Assembly (NCBI RefSeq): GCF_014204715.1
Contig: NZ_JACHLY010000001.1
Location: 868,001-932,000 of the forward strand
Length of the DNA: 64,000 nt
Direction: 5' to 3'
Source of the DNA: Streptomonospora salina
GTDB taxonomy: Bacteria; Actinomycetota; Actinomycetes; Streptosporangiales; Streptosporangiaceae
In this document: positions 46,731 through 55,508 of the stretch, one piece after another
Numbering within the stretch: position 1 is the stretch's first letter
Layout: each line of letters starts with the position of its first letter
Notes under the pieces: generated by a model
Databases searched by the model: none
Told to the model about the DNA's origin: nothing
What the model saw: the letters and a program-made list of their open reading frames with translations, nothing else
Program-made: the position numbers and the translations under genes

Positions 46731-47474
46731 ATGAGCACCGATCCGCGCACCGGCGCGGTCCCGCTCGCGGCCGGATACCGGCGCGACCACGAGGTGCACC
46801 CTCCGCTGGACTACCCCGGATATGCCAGCACCGCTCTGCGCCACCCCAAGCGGCCGCTGCAGCTGCTTCCGCACATGCTGACGGAGGTCACCGGCCCGGT
46901 TCTGGGCGAGGACCGCATCGGTGAGACCGACAACGACCTCACCGCCCAGCACGAGGCCGAACCCCAGGGCCAGCGCATCATCGTCCACGGGCAGGTGCGC
47001 GACGGCGACGGCACACCCGTCCCGCACACGCTGATCGAGATCTGGCAGGCCAACGCCGGCGGCCGCTACCGCCACACCGGCGACAACTGGCCCTGCCCGC
47101 TGGACCCGAACTTCTCCGGCGTGGGACGCACGCTCACCGACGAGAACGGCCGCTACCGGTTCGTCACCATCCGGCCGGGCGCCTACCCGTGGGGCAACCA
47201 CGACAACGCCTGGCGGCCCGCCCACATCCACTTCTCGCTGTTCGGCCGGGCATTCACCCAGCGCCTGGTCACCCAGATGTACTTCCCCGGGGATCCGCTG
47301 TTCTTCCAGGACCCCATGTGGAACTCCATTCCCGACGAGAAGGCCCGGCAGCGGCTGGTGGCCCGGTTCGACTACGCCAACACGGCGCCCGAGTGGGCGC
47401 TGGCCTTCGAGTGGGACATCGTGCTGCGCGGGCGCGAATCCACCGTCTTCGAGTCGGAAGCGGACGACGACTGA
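46731..47474 (+). CDS. pcaH: Protocatechuate 3,4-dioxygenase, beta subunit
   Basis: 247 residues. Intradiol ring-cleaving dioxygenase carrying the non-haem Fe(III): probable ligands are Tyr in the RYRHTGD region, Tyr152 in GAYPWGNHDN, and His165 and His167 in WRPAHIHFS. GETDNDLT and GQRIIVHGQVRDGDG are typical beta-subunit blocks. It cleaves protocatechuate to 3-carboxy-cis,cis-muconate with the alpha subunit. A strong AGGAGG site precedes the ATG; the stop shares one base with pcaG. Confidence 0.95.
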   Translation: MSTDPRTGAVPLAAGYRRDHEVHPPLDYPGYASTALRHPKRPLQLLPHMLTEVTGPVLGEDRIGETDNDLTAQHEAEPQGQRIIVHGQVRDGDGTPVPHTLIEIWQANAGGRYRHTGDNWPCPLDPNFSGVGRTLTDENGRYRFVTIRPGAYPWGNHDNAWRPAHIHFSLFGRAFTQRLVTQMYFPGDPLFFQDPMWNSIPDEKARQRLVARFDYANTAPEWALAFEWDIVLRGRESTVFESEADDD

Positions 47475-48064
47475 TGAGCAACGGCGCAACCACCCCTTCC
47501 CAGACCGTCGGCCCCTACCTGCACATCGGGCTGCCCTGGGCCGACGGACCCTACGCGCTGGCCGAAAGCGCCGACGGGGGGATCTGGATCCGCGGAACGC
47601 TCTACGACGGCGCCGGAGACCCGGTCCCCGACGGCCTGATCGAGACCTGGCAGGCCGATCCCGACGGCCGGTTCGACCACCCCGACGATCCGCGCGGCGC
47701 CCGGTCCTGGCCCGGCTTCCGCGGTTTCGGGCGGTGCGAGACCGACGCCGCCGGCCGCTTCGGGATCCGCACGCTCAAACCGGGGCCCGTTCCGGGCGCG
47801 GACGGGGCGCTGCAGGCCCCCCACATCGACGTGTCGGTGTTCGCGCGGGGCATGCTCCACCGGACCGTCACCCGCATCTACTTCCCCGAGGAGACCCGGG
47901 CCAACGCCGCCGATCCGGTGCTGGCGGCGGTGCCCGAGAGCCTGCGCGCCACCCTCGTAGCGCGGGCCGCCGAGGACGGCGCCGGCAGCGCGAGCGAAGC
48001 AGGGGACTACGTCTTCGACATCCGCCTGCAGGGTAGCGGCGAGACGGTGTTCTTCGATATCTGA
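47474..48064 (+). CDS. pcaG: Protocatechuate 3,4-dioxygenase, alpha subunit
   Basis: 196 residues. Starts with the alpha-subunit signature TPSQTVGPYLHIGLPW, then IETWQADPDGRF and the FARGMLHRTVTRIYFPEE strand that is common to both subunits; it lacks the full iron-ligand set, as expected. TGATG coupling to pcaH implies translational linkage and balanced subunit synthesis. Confidence 0.95.
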   Translation: MSNGATTPSQTVGPYLHIGLPWADGPYALAESADGGIWIRGTLYDGAGDPVPDGLIETWQADPDGRFDHPDDPRGARSWPGFRGFGRCETDAAGRFGIRTLKPGPVPGADGALQAPHIDVSVFARGMLHRTVTRIYFPEETRANAADPVLAAVPESLRATLVARAAEDGAGSASEAGDYVFDIRLQGSGETVFFDI

Positions 48065-48163
48065 CCTGCGGGGACGGGCCCGTGCGGGCGGACACGCGGG
48101 GCACGGCCGAGGCGGGACGACGGGCCCACGGGCCCACGTGGTGACGGAAGCGAGCGAGGAACC

Positions 48164-49534
48164 GTGAACGAGGACAGCGGTGCGGCGGAAGGCCTCTTCG
48201 GAGGCGTCTTCGGCCGCGGCGGGATCGGCGCCGAGACCGGTGACCGGGCGTGGTTGCGGGCGCTGCTGGACGCCGAGGCGGCGCTCGCGCGCGCCCACGC
48301 CCGTGTCGGGCTCATCGCCCCCGAGCACGCTGCCGCCATCACCGCGGCGTGCGTACCGGAGAACTTCGACGCCGACCGGTTGGGGGCGGACGCGGCCGGG
48401 GCCGGCAACCCGGTCGTGCCGCTGGTGGCGGAACTGACCCGGCAGGTGGGCGGCGACGCCGCGCGCCGCATCCACTACGGCGCCACCAGCCAGGACATCA
48501 TGGACACCGCGGCCATGCTCGTCAGCCGCCGCGCGGGCGCGGTCGTGGCCGGCCGCGCCGCGTCGGCGGGCGAGCGCCTGGCGGAGCTGGCCGCCCAGCA
48601 CCGCACCACCGTGATGGCCGGGCGCACCCTGCTCCAGCAGGCGCTGCCGACCACCTTCGGCGCGGTGGCCGCCGGCTGGCTCGAAGGGCTGGAGACCGCG
48701 GCCGCACGGTTGGCGGAGGTACTCCGGCACCGGGCCGCCGCGCAGCTGGGCGGTGCGGCCGGAACCCTGGCGTCGCTGGGCGCCGACGGCCCGGCGGCGG
48801 CCGCGGCCTTCGCCGAGGAGGCGGGACTGGCCGAGCCGGAGCTGCCCTGGCACACCGAGCGCGGCCGCATCGCCGACATCGCCGCGGCCCTGGGCCGGGT
48901 CTGCGGCGCGGCGGGCAAGCCCGCCGGCGACATCGTGCTGCTGGCCCAGACCGAAGTCGCCGAGGTCGAGGAGTTCGGCGGCTCCGGTGTCGGCGGCTCC
49001 TCCACACTCCCGCACAAGCGCAACCCCATCGCCGCGGTCTCGGCCGCCGCCTGCGCCGAGCAGGCCCCGGGGCTGGTGTCGACGCTCTTCGCCGCCCAGG
49101 TCCAGCAGCACCAGCGGGCAGCCGGCGCCTGGCACGCCGAGTGGCCGACACTGACCCGGCTGCTGGAGGCCGCCGGTTCGGCCGCGGCCTGGCTGGACAC
49201 GTCGCTGGAGCGGCTCGCGGTGCGCCCCGAGGCCATGCGCGCCAATCTGGCGGCCTCGGGCGGCTTCCCCATGGCCGAACGCGTCACCGCCGACCTCGCC
49301 GACGAGCTGGGCCGCGCCCGGGCCCACGAACAGGTCGGCGAGGCCTGCCGGGAAGCGGCCCGCACCGGAGACGCGTTGGCAGCGGTGCTCGCCGCCCGCC
49401 TGGAAGGGCGCCGCGACCGCGCCGCGATCGACGCGCTGCTCGACCCGGCGGGCTACCTCGGCTCGGCCCCCGACCTGGTGGACCGGGCGCTGGCCGCCCG
49501 TGCCCGCCGCACCGGAACGCGAGCGCCGTCCTGA
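48164..49534 (+). CDS. pcaB: 3-carboxy-cis,cis-muconate cycloisomerase
   Basis: 456 residues from GTG 48164, with AGGAA upstream. Fumarase/aspartase superfamily: HYGATSQDIMDTA and the signature GSSTLPHKRNPIAAV (near residue 282) are present, with the catalytic Ser in the latter loop. It lactonises 3-carboxymuconate to 4-carboxymuconolactone. It lies between pcaG and pcaD on the same strand with short spacers. Confidence 0.94.
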   Translation: MNEDSGAAEGLFGGVFGRGGIGAETGDRAWLRALLDAEAALARAHARVGLIAPEHAAAITAACVPENFDADRLGADAAGAGNPVVPLVAELTRQVGGDAARRIHYGATSQDIMDTAAMLVSRRAGAVVAGRAASAGERLAELAAQHRTTVMAGRTLLQQALPTTFGAVAAGWLEGLETAAARLAEVLRHRAAAQLGGAAGTLASLGADGPAAAAAFAEEAGLAEPELPWHTERGRIADIAAALGRVCGAAGKPAGDIVLLAQTEVAEVEEFGGSGVGGSSTLPHKRNPIAAVSAAACAEQAPGLVSTLFAAQVQQHQRAAGAWHAEWPTLTRLLEAAGSAAAWLDTSLERLAVRPEAMRANLAASGGFPMAERVTADLADELGRARAHEQVGEACREAARTGDALAAVLAARLEGRRDRAAIDALLDPAGYLGSAPDLVDRALAARARRTGTRAPS

Positions 49535-49628
49535 TGGCGCACCCGCCGCGGCACCCGCACCGGCCACCGGGGCGGGTGCGGTGCGGCTCCGCACCGCCGC
49601 ACCCCCGTTCGACCCGCTGGAGGAGACC

Positions 49629-50423
49629 GTGAGCGTCGACGTGCACCACGTCGTCCAGGGCCCGCGCGACGCGCCGCTGCTCGTGCTGTCGGGATCGCTC
49701 GGCAGCACGCTTCAGATGTGGCGGCCCCAGATCGACGCGCTGTCGCAGGACTTTCGCGTCGTGGCCTACGACACCCGCGGCCACGGCGGCTCGCCCGTCC
49801 CGGCGGGCCCCTACAGCCTGGCGGACCTGGGCGGCGACGTGCTGCGCCTGCTGGACCGGCTCGGCGCCGAGCGCGCCCACTTCGCCGGGTTGTCGCTGGG
49901 CGGCATGACGGGCATGTGGCTCGCCGCTCGCGCGCCCGAGCGCATCGACCGGCTGGCGCTGCTGTGCACGGCGCCGCACCTGGAGCCCGACGGGTGGCGC
50001 CGGCGGGCGGAGACCGTGCGCGACGAGGGCACCGGCGCCGTGGCCGACGGGGTCGTGCAGCGCTGGTTCACCCCCGGTTACGCCGAGCGGGAGCCCGGCG
50101 TAGCCGAACGCATGCGCGCCATGGTGGCCGGCACCCCCGCCGAGGGCTACGCGGGCTGCTGCGCCGCCATCCAGCACATGGACCTGCGCCCCGACCTGCC
50201 GCGCGTCGCCGCGCCTACCCTGGTGGTCGCCGGCGCCGACGACCCCGCCACCCCGCCCGAGCACGCCGAGCGCATCGCCGCCGCCGTGCCGCATGCGCGG
50301 CTGCACCGGGTCGACGGCGCCCACTTGGCCAGCTGGGAGTCCGCCGACGCGGTCACCGGCCTGCTGCGGACCCACTTCGGCGGGGGCGACGACACACCGA
50401 CCACGACGGAGAAGAACCGATGA
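49629..50423 (+). CDS. pcaD: 3-oxoadipate enol-lactone hydrolase
   Basis: 264 residues from GTG 49629, chosen for its GGAGGAG site; the frame is open further upstream without a signal. Alpha/beta hydrolase: VLSGSLGSTLQMW oxyanion region, nucleophile Ser in HFAGLSLGGMTGMW, acid Asp in VVAGADDPATPP, His in VDGAHLASWE. It hydrolyses beta-ketoadipate enol-lactone to beta-ketoadipate. The stop overlaps pcaC by four bases; in many actinobacteria these two are fused as PcaL, here they are separate. Confidence 0.94.
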   Translation: MSVDVHHVVQGPRDAPLLVLSGSLGSTLQMWRPQIDALSQDFRVVAYDTRGHGGSPVPAGPYSLADLGGDVLRLLDRLGAERAHFAGLSLGGMTGMWLAARAPERIDRLALLCTAPHLEPDGWRRRAETVRDEGTGAVADGVVQRWFTPGYAEREPGVAERMRAMVAGTPAEGYAGCCAAIQHMDLRPDLPRVAAPTLVVAGADDPATPPEHAERIAAAVPHARLHRVDGAHLASWESADAVTGLLRTHFGGGDDTPTTTEKNR

Positions 50424-50836
50424 GCACGGACGAGACCCGCGCCACCGACGACGCCTCCCGCCGCGACGCGGGCATGCGGGTGCGCCGCGAGGTGCTGGGC
50501 GAGGCCCACGTGGACCGCGCCGAAGCCGCCAAGACCGGCTTCACCGAGCCCTTCCAGGACCTGATCACCCGGTACGCGTGGGGCGAGATCTGGAACCGGG
50601 AGGGTCTGGACCGCCGCACGCGCAGCTGCATGGTGCTGACCGCGCTGACCGCCGGAGGCCATTGGGACGAGCTCGGCATGCACGTGCGGGCCGCCGTGGG
50701 CAACGGGCTCACCCGCGACGAGATCGCCGAGGTGTTCCTTCAGGCGGCGATCTACTGCGGCGTGCCCGCCGCCAACAAGGCCTTCGGCATCGCCCAGCGC
50801 GTTCTGGACGAGCTCGGAGAACACGACGGACAGTGA
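50420..50836 (+). CDS. pcaC: 4-carboxymuconolactone decarboxylase
   Basis: 138 residues, the standard stand-alone length. AKTGFTEPFQDLITRYAWGEIW, LDRRTRSCMVLTALTAGGHW and EVFLQAAIYCGVPAANKAFGIA are the PcaC blocks; there is no CxxC redox pair, which separates it from the ECF41-linked CMD protein at 8823. It converts carboxymuconolactone to the enol-lactone used by PcaD. The operon hairpin overlaps its stop. Confidence 0.95.
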   Translation: MSTDETRATDDASRRDAGMRVRREVLGEAHVDRAEAAKTGFTEPFQDLITRYAWGEIWNREGLDRRTRSCMVLTALTAGGHWDELGMHVRAAVGNGLTRDEIAEVFLQAAIYCGVPAANKAFGIAQRVLDELGEHDGQ

Positions 50837-50868
50837 CACCGGGGCCGGCGGACGCCGGTCCCGGTGTC
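50835..50868 (+). terminator. Hairpin at end of pca operon
   Basis: 50835-50843 pairs with 50860-50868 (9 bp), with extra GCCGG pairing inside. It starts at the pcaC stop codon and separates pobA. Confidence 0.55.
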
Positions 50869-51037
50869 CGCAGGCCGCTCCGCGGACGGCGCGGGCCGGA
50901 ACGGCCGCCCCGCCCCCGGTAAGCGCCCGCGCACCCGTCCGTGACCACCGCCCCACCCGCTTTCTCCTCGAAGGGAGGCAAGCGGCGCGCCGCAGCCGGG
51001 CCGGCACCGGCCCCGCCGCCGCGCCGCGGACCCGATC

Positions 51038-52216
51038 ATGCGCACCACAGTCGGAATCATCGGAGCCGGCCCCGCCGGGCTGTTCCTGTCGCACCTGCTG
51101 CATCAGCAGGGAATCGAGTCGGTCGTGCTGGAGCGCCGCGACCGCGACTACTGCGAGCGCCGCCAGCGGGCGGGAGTGGTCGAGCACGGCGTCGCCGAGG
51201 CGCTGCGCACGTCGGGGCTGGGCGAGCGCATGGACCGGGAAGGCTTCCGCCACGACGGCATCGAGCTGCGCTTCGACGGGCGCGGGCACCGCATCGATTT
51301 TCCCGCTCTGACCGGGCGCCACGTCATGATCTGGGCGCAGACCGAGATCGTCAAAGACCTGATCGCGCGGCGCCTGGCCGACGGCGGGCGGATCCTGTTC
51401 GAATCCCAGGCCCGGGCGATCGAGGGGGCCGAGACCGGGAATCCGCGGGTGCGGTTCGCCTCCGCCGACGGCACCGAGGACACGTTGGCGTGCGACTACG
51501 TCGTGGCCTGCGACGGCTTTCACGGCATCGGGCGGGCGAGCCTGCCCGAGGAGGTCGTCAGCACCTACGACAAGGTCTACCCGTTCGCCTGGCTGGGCAT
51601 CCTCGCCGACGTTCCGCCCTCGTGCGACGAGCTGATCTACGCCCGCCACACCCGCGGGTTCGCGCTGCACAGCATGCGCTCGGAGTCGGTCAGCCGCCTC
51701 TACCTGCAGGTGCCCGCCGACACCGACCCCGCCGACTGGTCGGACGAGCGCATCTGGTCGGAGCTGGCGGCCCGCTTCGAGCTGACCGGCAGCGACTGGA
51801 AGCTGGAGACCGGGCCCATCACCGACAAGAGCATCACGCCGATGCGCAGCTTCGTCACCGAGCCGATGCGCCACGGGAACCTGTTCCTGGCCGGCGACGC
51901 CGCCCACATCGTGCCGCCTACCGGCGCCAAGGGGCTGAATCTGGCGATGCGCGACGTGATGCTGCTGGCCGAGGGCATGGGCGCGTGGTACGGCGCGGGC
52001 GACGCGTCCGGACTGGATTCCTACTCCGACCGGGCGCTGCGCCGGGTGTGGCGCGCCGAGCACTTCTCCTACTGGATGACGTCGCTGATGCACACCGACC
52101 CCGCGGCGACCGACTTCGAGCACCGGATCCAGCAGTCGCACCTGGACCACATCGCCGCCTGCGAGCCGGCGGCCGCCGCTCTGGCCGAGAACTACACGGG
52201 GCTGCCCCACGTGTGA
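51038..52216 (+). CDS. pobA: 4-hydroxybenzoate 3-monooxygenase
   Basis: 392 residues, the usual PobA length. FAD-binding GIIGAGPAGLFLSHLLHQQG at the N-terminus, the Arg-rich ERRQRAGVVEHGVAEAL substrate loop, the DG motif VVACDGFHGIGR, and GDAAHIVPPTGAKGLNLAMR near the C-terminus are all intact. It hydroxylates 4-hydroxybenzoate to protocatechuate with NAD(P)H and O2, feeding PcaHG. No clear ribosome site precedes ATG 51038. It follows a hairpin, so it may have its own promoter, but no copy of the IclR motif was found upstream. Confidence 0.95.
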   Translation: MRTTVGIIGAGPAGLFLSHLLHQQGIESVVLERRDRDYCERRQRAGVVEHGVAEALRTSGLGERMDREGFRHDGIELRFDGRGHRIDFPALTGRHVMIWAQTEIVKDLIARRLADGGRILFESQARAIEGAETGNPRVRFASADGTEDTLACDYVVACDGFHGIGRASLPEEVVSTYDKVYPFAWLGILADVPPSCDELIYARHTRGFALHSMRSESVSRLYLQVPADTDPADWSDERIWSELAARFELTGSDWKLETGPITDKSITPMRSFVTEPMRHGNLFLAGDAAHIVPPTGAKGLNLAMRDVMLLAEGMGAWYGAGDASGLDSYSDRALRRVWRAEHFSYWMTSLMHTDPAATDFEHRIQQSHLDHIAACEPAAAALAENYTGLPHV

Positions 52217-52478
52217 CCCCCCGCTTGCGCGCACCGCTTCCACCGGCGGGGCGCGCGAGCGGGCGCGGGGGGAGGACGGTCGGCATCGGGCGCCGGCGCG
52301 GGCACGGCCCGCGAGGCCGCCGGGACACACGGTGCGGACCGGATGCTTCGGGGGTTTCGGTCTGTCCGTAGATTCCGGTATTCCGATCACCGAATGCCGC
52401 GAAAAGGTGACTGGCGCCACTCGACGGGCATAGACTTCCGGCGACCATCGGCCGACTTCCCCCCTGAAGAGGATGGCG

Positions 52479-53360
52479 ATGCCTCGTTTCGAATCACCGA
52501 AGTTCATGAAGCGTGCCGGCGGCGCCTACACCGAGCCGACGCCGATCGAATCAGACAAGGCCAGCATCGCCCGGGTCTACTCCTATTACCTGGGCGGCAA
52601 GGACCATTTCGAGATCGACCGGGACATGGCCAACTACGCCGAGTCGGTCGTTCCCGGCGTGACCGACCTCGCCCTGGGCAACCGCGCCTTCGTCCAGCGG
52701 GCCACCCGCTACCTCGCCGCCGAGCGCGGCATCGAGCAGTTCCTCGATATCGGATCGGGCCTGCCCACCGACGGCAACGTGCACGAGATCGCACACGAGT
52801 CCGTTCCCGACGCCCACGTGGCCTACGTCGACAACGACCCGATCGTGCTGGCGCACGGGCGGGCGCTGCTGGAGAACAACCGCACCACACTGGTACTGCA
52901 GAACGACCTGACCCGTCCGGAGGAGGTGCTGACCGAGGCGGAACGGCTCGGGCTGCTCGACCTCCAGCGCCCCGTAGCGGTGATGCTCGGCGGCATACTG
53001 CACCACCTGAGCGACGCGGAGGACCCCGGCGGGATCGCCCGCCGGCTGCGCGATGCCGTGGTTTCCGGCAGTTGCCTGGCGGTCAGCCATTTCTGCGAAC
53101 CCGACTCCGCGCAGTTCCCCGACGAGGCCGATCGCGCCCGCCGCCTGCAGGCCGCGTTCCAAGAGCGGCTGAAGGCGGGACTGTGGCGCACCGCCGAGCG
53201 GATCCAGAGCTACTTCGGCGACTGGAACCTGGTCGAACCGGGCCTGGTCCCGCTGAACCGGTGGCGTCCGCTGCCCCCCGACGCCAAGTCGCTGGGCAGC
53301 TACACCATGCCCCCGCGCAACGCGAAACTCATCGTCGGCGGCGTCGCCGTCAAACCGTGA
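52479..53360 (+). CDS. SAM-dependent methyltransferase, DUF574 family (copy 2)
   Basis: 293 residues from ATG 52479, six bases after AGAGG; ATG 52473 is in the same frame but too close to that site. Family blocks: ARVYSYYLGGKDHFEIDRDM, QFLDIGSGLPTDGNVHEIAH, YVDNDPIVLAHGRALL and VMLGGILHHLSD. It belongs to the same PF04672 family as the gene at 5691-6548, but the shared identity is mostly confined to these blocks, so this is not a recent duplication. Substrate unknown. Monocistronic in layout. Confidence 0.88.
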   Translation: MPRFESPKFMKRAGGAYTEPTPIESDKASIARVYSYYLGGKDHFEIDRDMANYAESVVPGVTDLALGNRAFVQRATRYLAAERGIEQFLDIGSGLPTDGNVHEIAHESVPDAHVAYVDNDPIVLAHGRALLENNRTTLVLQNDLTRPEEVLTEAERLGLLDLQRPVAVMLGGILHHLSDAEDPGGIARRLRDAVVSGSCLAVSHFCEPDSAQFPDEADRARRLQAAFQERLKAGLWRTAERIQSYFGDWNLVEPGLVPLNRWRPLPPDAKSLGSYTMPPRNAKLIVGGVAVKP

Positions 53361-53465
53361 CCCGACCGAACACGGCTCCCCCGACCGGCTGCGCGACGCG
53401 GTCCGGCACCCCGGCACCCGAGCACCGCGCTTAGGCCCGCCGGACCGCCCCGGCTCCGGGGAGCT

Positions 53466-53954
53466 TCACGCCCCTGACCCGCCCGGAGCCGGGCCGACCG
53501 CTCTCTCCAATACGTCCACGAACCGGACCTGGCCCGCGACCAGCTTCGCGCGCGCGGCGGGCAGGTCGAACCAGGCGGCCCGGTCGATCTCGGGGAACTC
53601 CCGGGTCCGGCCCGAGCGCGGCGGCCACTCCATCGCGAAGGTACCGCCCGCGATCCGCGAAGCGTCGAAGTCGCCTTCGAGCGCGAAGCAGGTGACGGTC
53701 TTGCCGCCGGACTGGCGCACCTGCCCCAGAACGAACGGCTCCCCCGGGGGTGCGGAGCGTCCCAGCTCCTCGGCGAACTCCCGCCGAGCGGCGGCCGCCG
53801 GCTCCTCGCCGGCGGTGTATTCCCCCTTGGGCACCGACCAGGCGCGCTCGTCCTTCTTCGCCCAGTACGGCCCGCCCATGTGCCCCAGCAGCACCTCGAC
53901 GGCCCCGGCCGCGCCCCACCGGTACAGCAGCAGCCCGGCACTGGTCTTCGCCAT
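53466..53954 (-). CDS. NUDIX hydrolase
   Basis: 162 residues. The Nudix box reads GEYTAGEEPAAAARREFAEELG (about residues 44-65) with the metal-binding REFAEE core. N-terminal AKTSAGLLLYRWGAAGAVEV and GGPYWAKKDERAWSVPKGEY match the group of small NTP pyrophosphatases sometimes called DNA mismatch-repair-like Nudix proteins. It probably clears a modified or signalling nucleotide. Separate from the VapBC-like pair. Confidence 0.9.
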   Translation of the reverse strand: MAKTSAGLLLYRWGAAGAVEVLLGHMGGPYWAKKDERAWSVPKGEYTAGEEPAAAARREFAEELGRSAPPGEPFVLGQVRQSGGKTVTCFALEGDFDASRIAGGTFAMEWPPRSGRTREFPEIDRAAWFDLPAARAKLVAGQVRFVDVLERAVGPAPGGSGA

Positions 53955-54079
53955 TCGGTCTCCCCTTCCCCGTGTCGTATAGCGCCGGCCGTTCGACCCG
54001 AGCGCTCAGCCGGTCCGCCCTGGTCCGAGCGCCGCGGTGCGAGGCCCCGACGGCATTCGCTCCGGCCAAGCGCCGAGGC

Positions 54080-54517
54080 TCACGCGAGGTCGTCGGGAAG
54101 CAGGCGGAAGGCCTGATGCGGGGTAAGCGGGCGCACGGTCCGAAAGTCGCGCCGGTCGAGGCTCAACAGCGCGTCGGTCCGATATTCGGCGGCCAAGGCG
54201 ACGTTGACGCCGGCGGCGAGATCCAGATCCAGGTCCGCATAGCGCCGCTGCACGGCTCGCGCGGTATCGAGGACGTCGACGCTCGTCTCCGGGACCTGGA
54301 AGCGCATGCGATGCGCTTGGGCGAGGAGGTGGTCCAGCAGCCGGCTCCGCGCTGCGGGGCCGAACCGGGCCTTGGCCGTGTGGTCCAGTTCGGCCAGAAC
54401 CAATCCGGAAACGATCACCGTACCGGCCTTCTCCAGCACGGCCCGGCAGGCCGGCGCCTCAGGCGCGTTGCGGTCGGAGGCGGCGATGATCCCCGAGGTG
54501 TCGGCGATGACGATCAT
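54080..54517 (-). CDS. PIN-domain toxin, VapC-like
   Basis: 145 residues. Acidic residues of the PIN nuclease site are visible: Asp6 in VIADTSG, Glu in VLAELDHTA, Asp in DLDLDLAAGVNVALA and Asp in LSLDRRDFR. VapC toxins are Mg-dependent RNases, often cutting tRNA or rRNA. It overlaps the antitoxin gene by four bases and is translated after it, the normal antitoxin-first order. The pair lies about 200 bases from a tRNA-Asn gene. Confidence 0.87.
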   Translation of the reverse strand: MIVIADTSGIIAASDRNAPEAPACRAVLEKAGTVIVSGLVLAELDHTAKARFGPAARSRLLDHLLAQAHRMRFQVPETSVDVLDTARAVQRRYADLDLDLAAGVNVALAAEYRTDALLSLDRRDFRTVRPLTPHQAFRLLPDDLA

Positions 54518-54753
54518 GCGCCGCGGCGCTCCTGAGCAACGGTCTCGGTGATCTCGTCGCGGGTGACGGGCTCACCGCTACCGTCGAACGTCGGCCAGTC
54601 GAGAGGATCGTCCCAGACGCGATTCGACATGGCGGCGAGATGCAGGCCTTCGCGGATGATCTCCGCCTCCGCGACGCCACGAAGCCGGGCGGCCTCCTTG
54701 ATCAGGGCCAGATCCTCGGGGTCGGCATAGACATTGGTCCGCTGCATCGACAT
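54514..54753 (-). CDS. Ribbon-helix-helix antitoxin, VapB-like
   Basis: 79 residues (77 if ATG 54747 is used). The N-terminus is a ribbon-helix-helix: MQRTNVYADPEDLALIKEAA, then ARLRGVAEAEIIREGLHLAA. The C-terminal half (PLDWPTFDGSGEPV) is the unstructured toxin-binding part. It would neutralise the PIN toxin and repress its own operon. ACATTGGT inside the first codons faces ACCAATGC just upstream of the start, a possible operator. Confidence 0.85.
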   Translation of the reverse strand: MSMQRTNVYADPEDLALIKEAARLRGVAEAEIIREGLHLAAMSNRVWDDPLDWPTFDGSGEPVTRDEITETVAQERRGA

Positions 54754-54921
54754 GTACCAATGCTAACCCATGCACACGTAGCCGCTTGAGCTTGACGCAT
54801 CGGCGCCTGGCGGAAGCCCAAGCCTGCTTCACCATCGACCCGGCCCACTCGGTCTCGCGACACCTCGGGGGCTCCGCCCGACGATGAGGCGGACGAAAGC
54901 CGGTGGGAGACACGGCGCATG

Positions 54922-54949
54922 AAAAAAGCCAGGCCATCTGGCCTGGCTT
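54922..54949 (-). terminator. Rho-independent terminator after tRNA-Asn
   Basis: A 10-bp perfect stem (54926-54935 with 54940-54949), four-base loop, followed on the minus strand by six T (54927-54922). It starts about ten bases past the tRNA 3' end. It is the clearest intrinsic terminator in the window. Confidence 0.9.
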
Positions 54950-54959
54950 CCTTCGGCTG

Positions 54960-55032
54960 CTCCCGCGACTGGATTCGAACCAGTAGCCTGCCGGTTAACA
55001 GCCGGCTGCTCTGCCGATTGAGCTACGCGGGA
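54960..55032 (-). tRNA. tRNA-Asn (GUU)
   Basis: On the minus strand: acceptor TCCCGCG, D-arm TAGCTCAATCGGCAGAGCA, anticodon arm GCCGGCTGTTAACCGGC with anticodon GTT, T-arm ACTGGTTCGAATCCAGT, acceptor CGCGGGA and discriminator G. No CCA is encoded. All stems pair. Confidence 0.96.
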
Positions 55033-55185
55033 TCGGACCCTTGCGCCGGTTCGACGGGTGATCCCCGCCGTGGCGACGTATCCAGACTAGCGCATCCGCA
55101 GGTGTGCTCGTGCCACGTTTTCCAGGAGCCCGGGGTAGCGTCAGGGGCGCAGGGGCAGCACCCACCGACGACGGGAGAGGGACCT

Positions 55186-55503
55186 ATGCGCTACCGGATC
55201 ACGTTCGCCGCCGGACTCGCAGTGGGATACGTACTCGGGGCCAGGGCCGGCAAGGCCCGCTACGAGCAGCTGGTCCGCACGGCTCGGCGCGTCGCCGAGA
55301 ACCCGGCCGTGCAGGAGACCGCAGGCGTAGTGGGCGCCCAGGTCAGCGGCGCCGGCAAGGCCGTCTACGGCAAGGTCTCCGAGCGCATGCCGGTCACCTC
55401 GCTCAAGGACTTCCTGGCCCGGCCCACCGAGGAGGAGGCCGCCCACCTGAACGGGACGGGCCCCGACGGGGCCGGCAGCGGCACCGACACCGGAACACGC
55501 TGA
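55186..55503 (+). CDS. Small conserved actinobacterial membrane-anchored protein
   Basis: 105 residues from ATG 55186, after GGGAGAGGG. It starts RYRITFAAGLAVGYVLGARA, a short glycine-zipper-like hydrophobic segment, then GKARYEQLVRTARRVAENPA and a helical charged tail with KDFLARPTEEE. The pattern resembles YtxH-type proteins and is common in actinomycetes; function unknown. The next gene begins five bases after its stop, so the two are probably co-expressed. Confidence 0.75.
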   Translation: MRYRITFAAGLAVGYVLGARAGKARYEQLVRTARRVAENPAVQETAGVVGAQVSGAGKAVYGKVSERMPVTSLKDFLARPTEEEAAHLNGTGPDGAGSGTDTGTR

Positions 55504-55508
55504 CGGCG

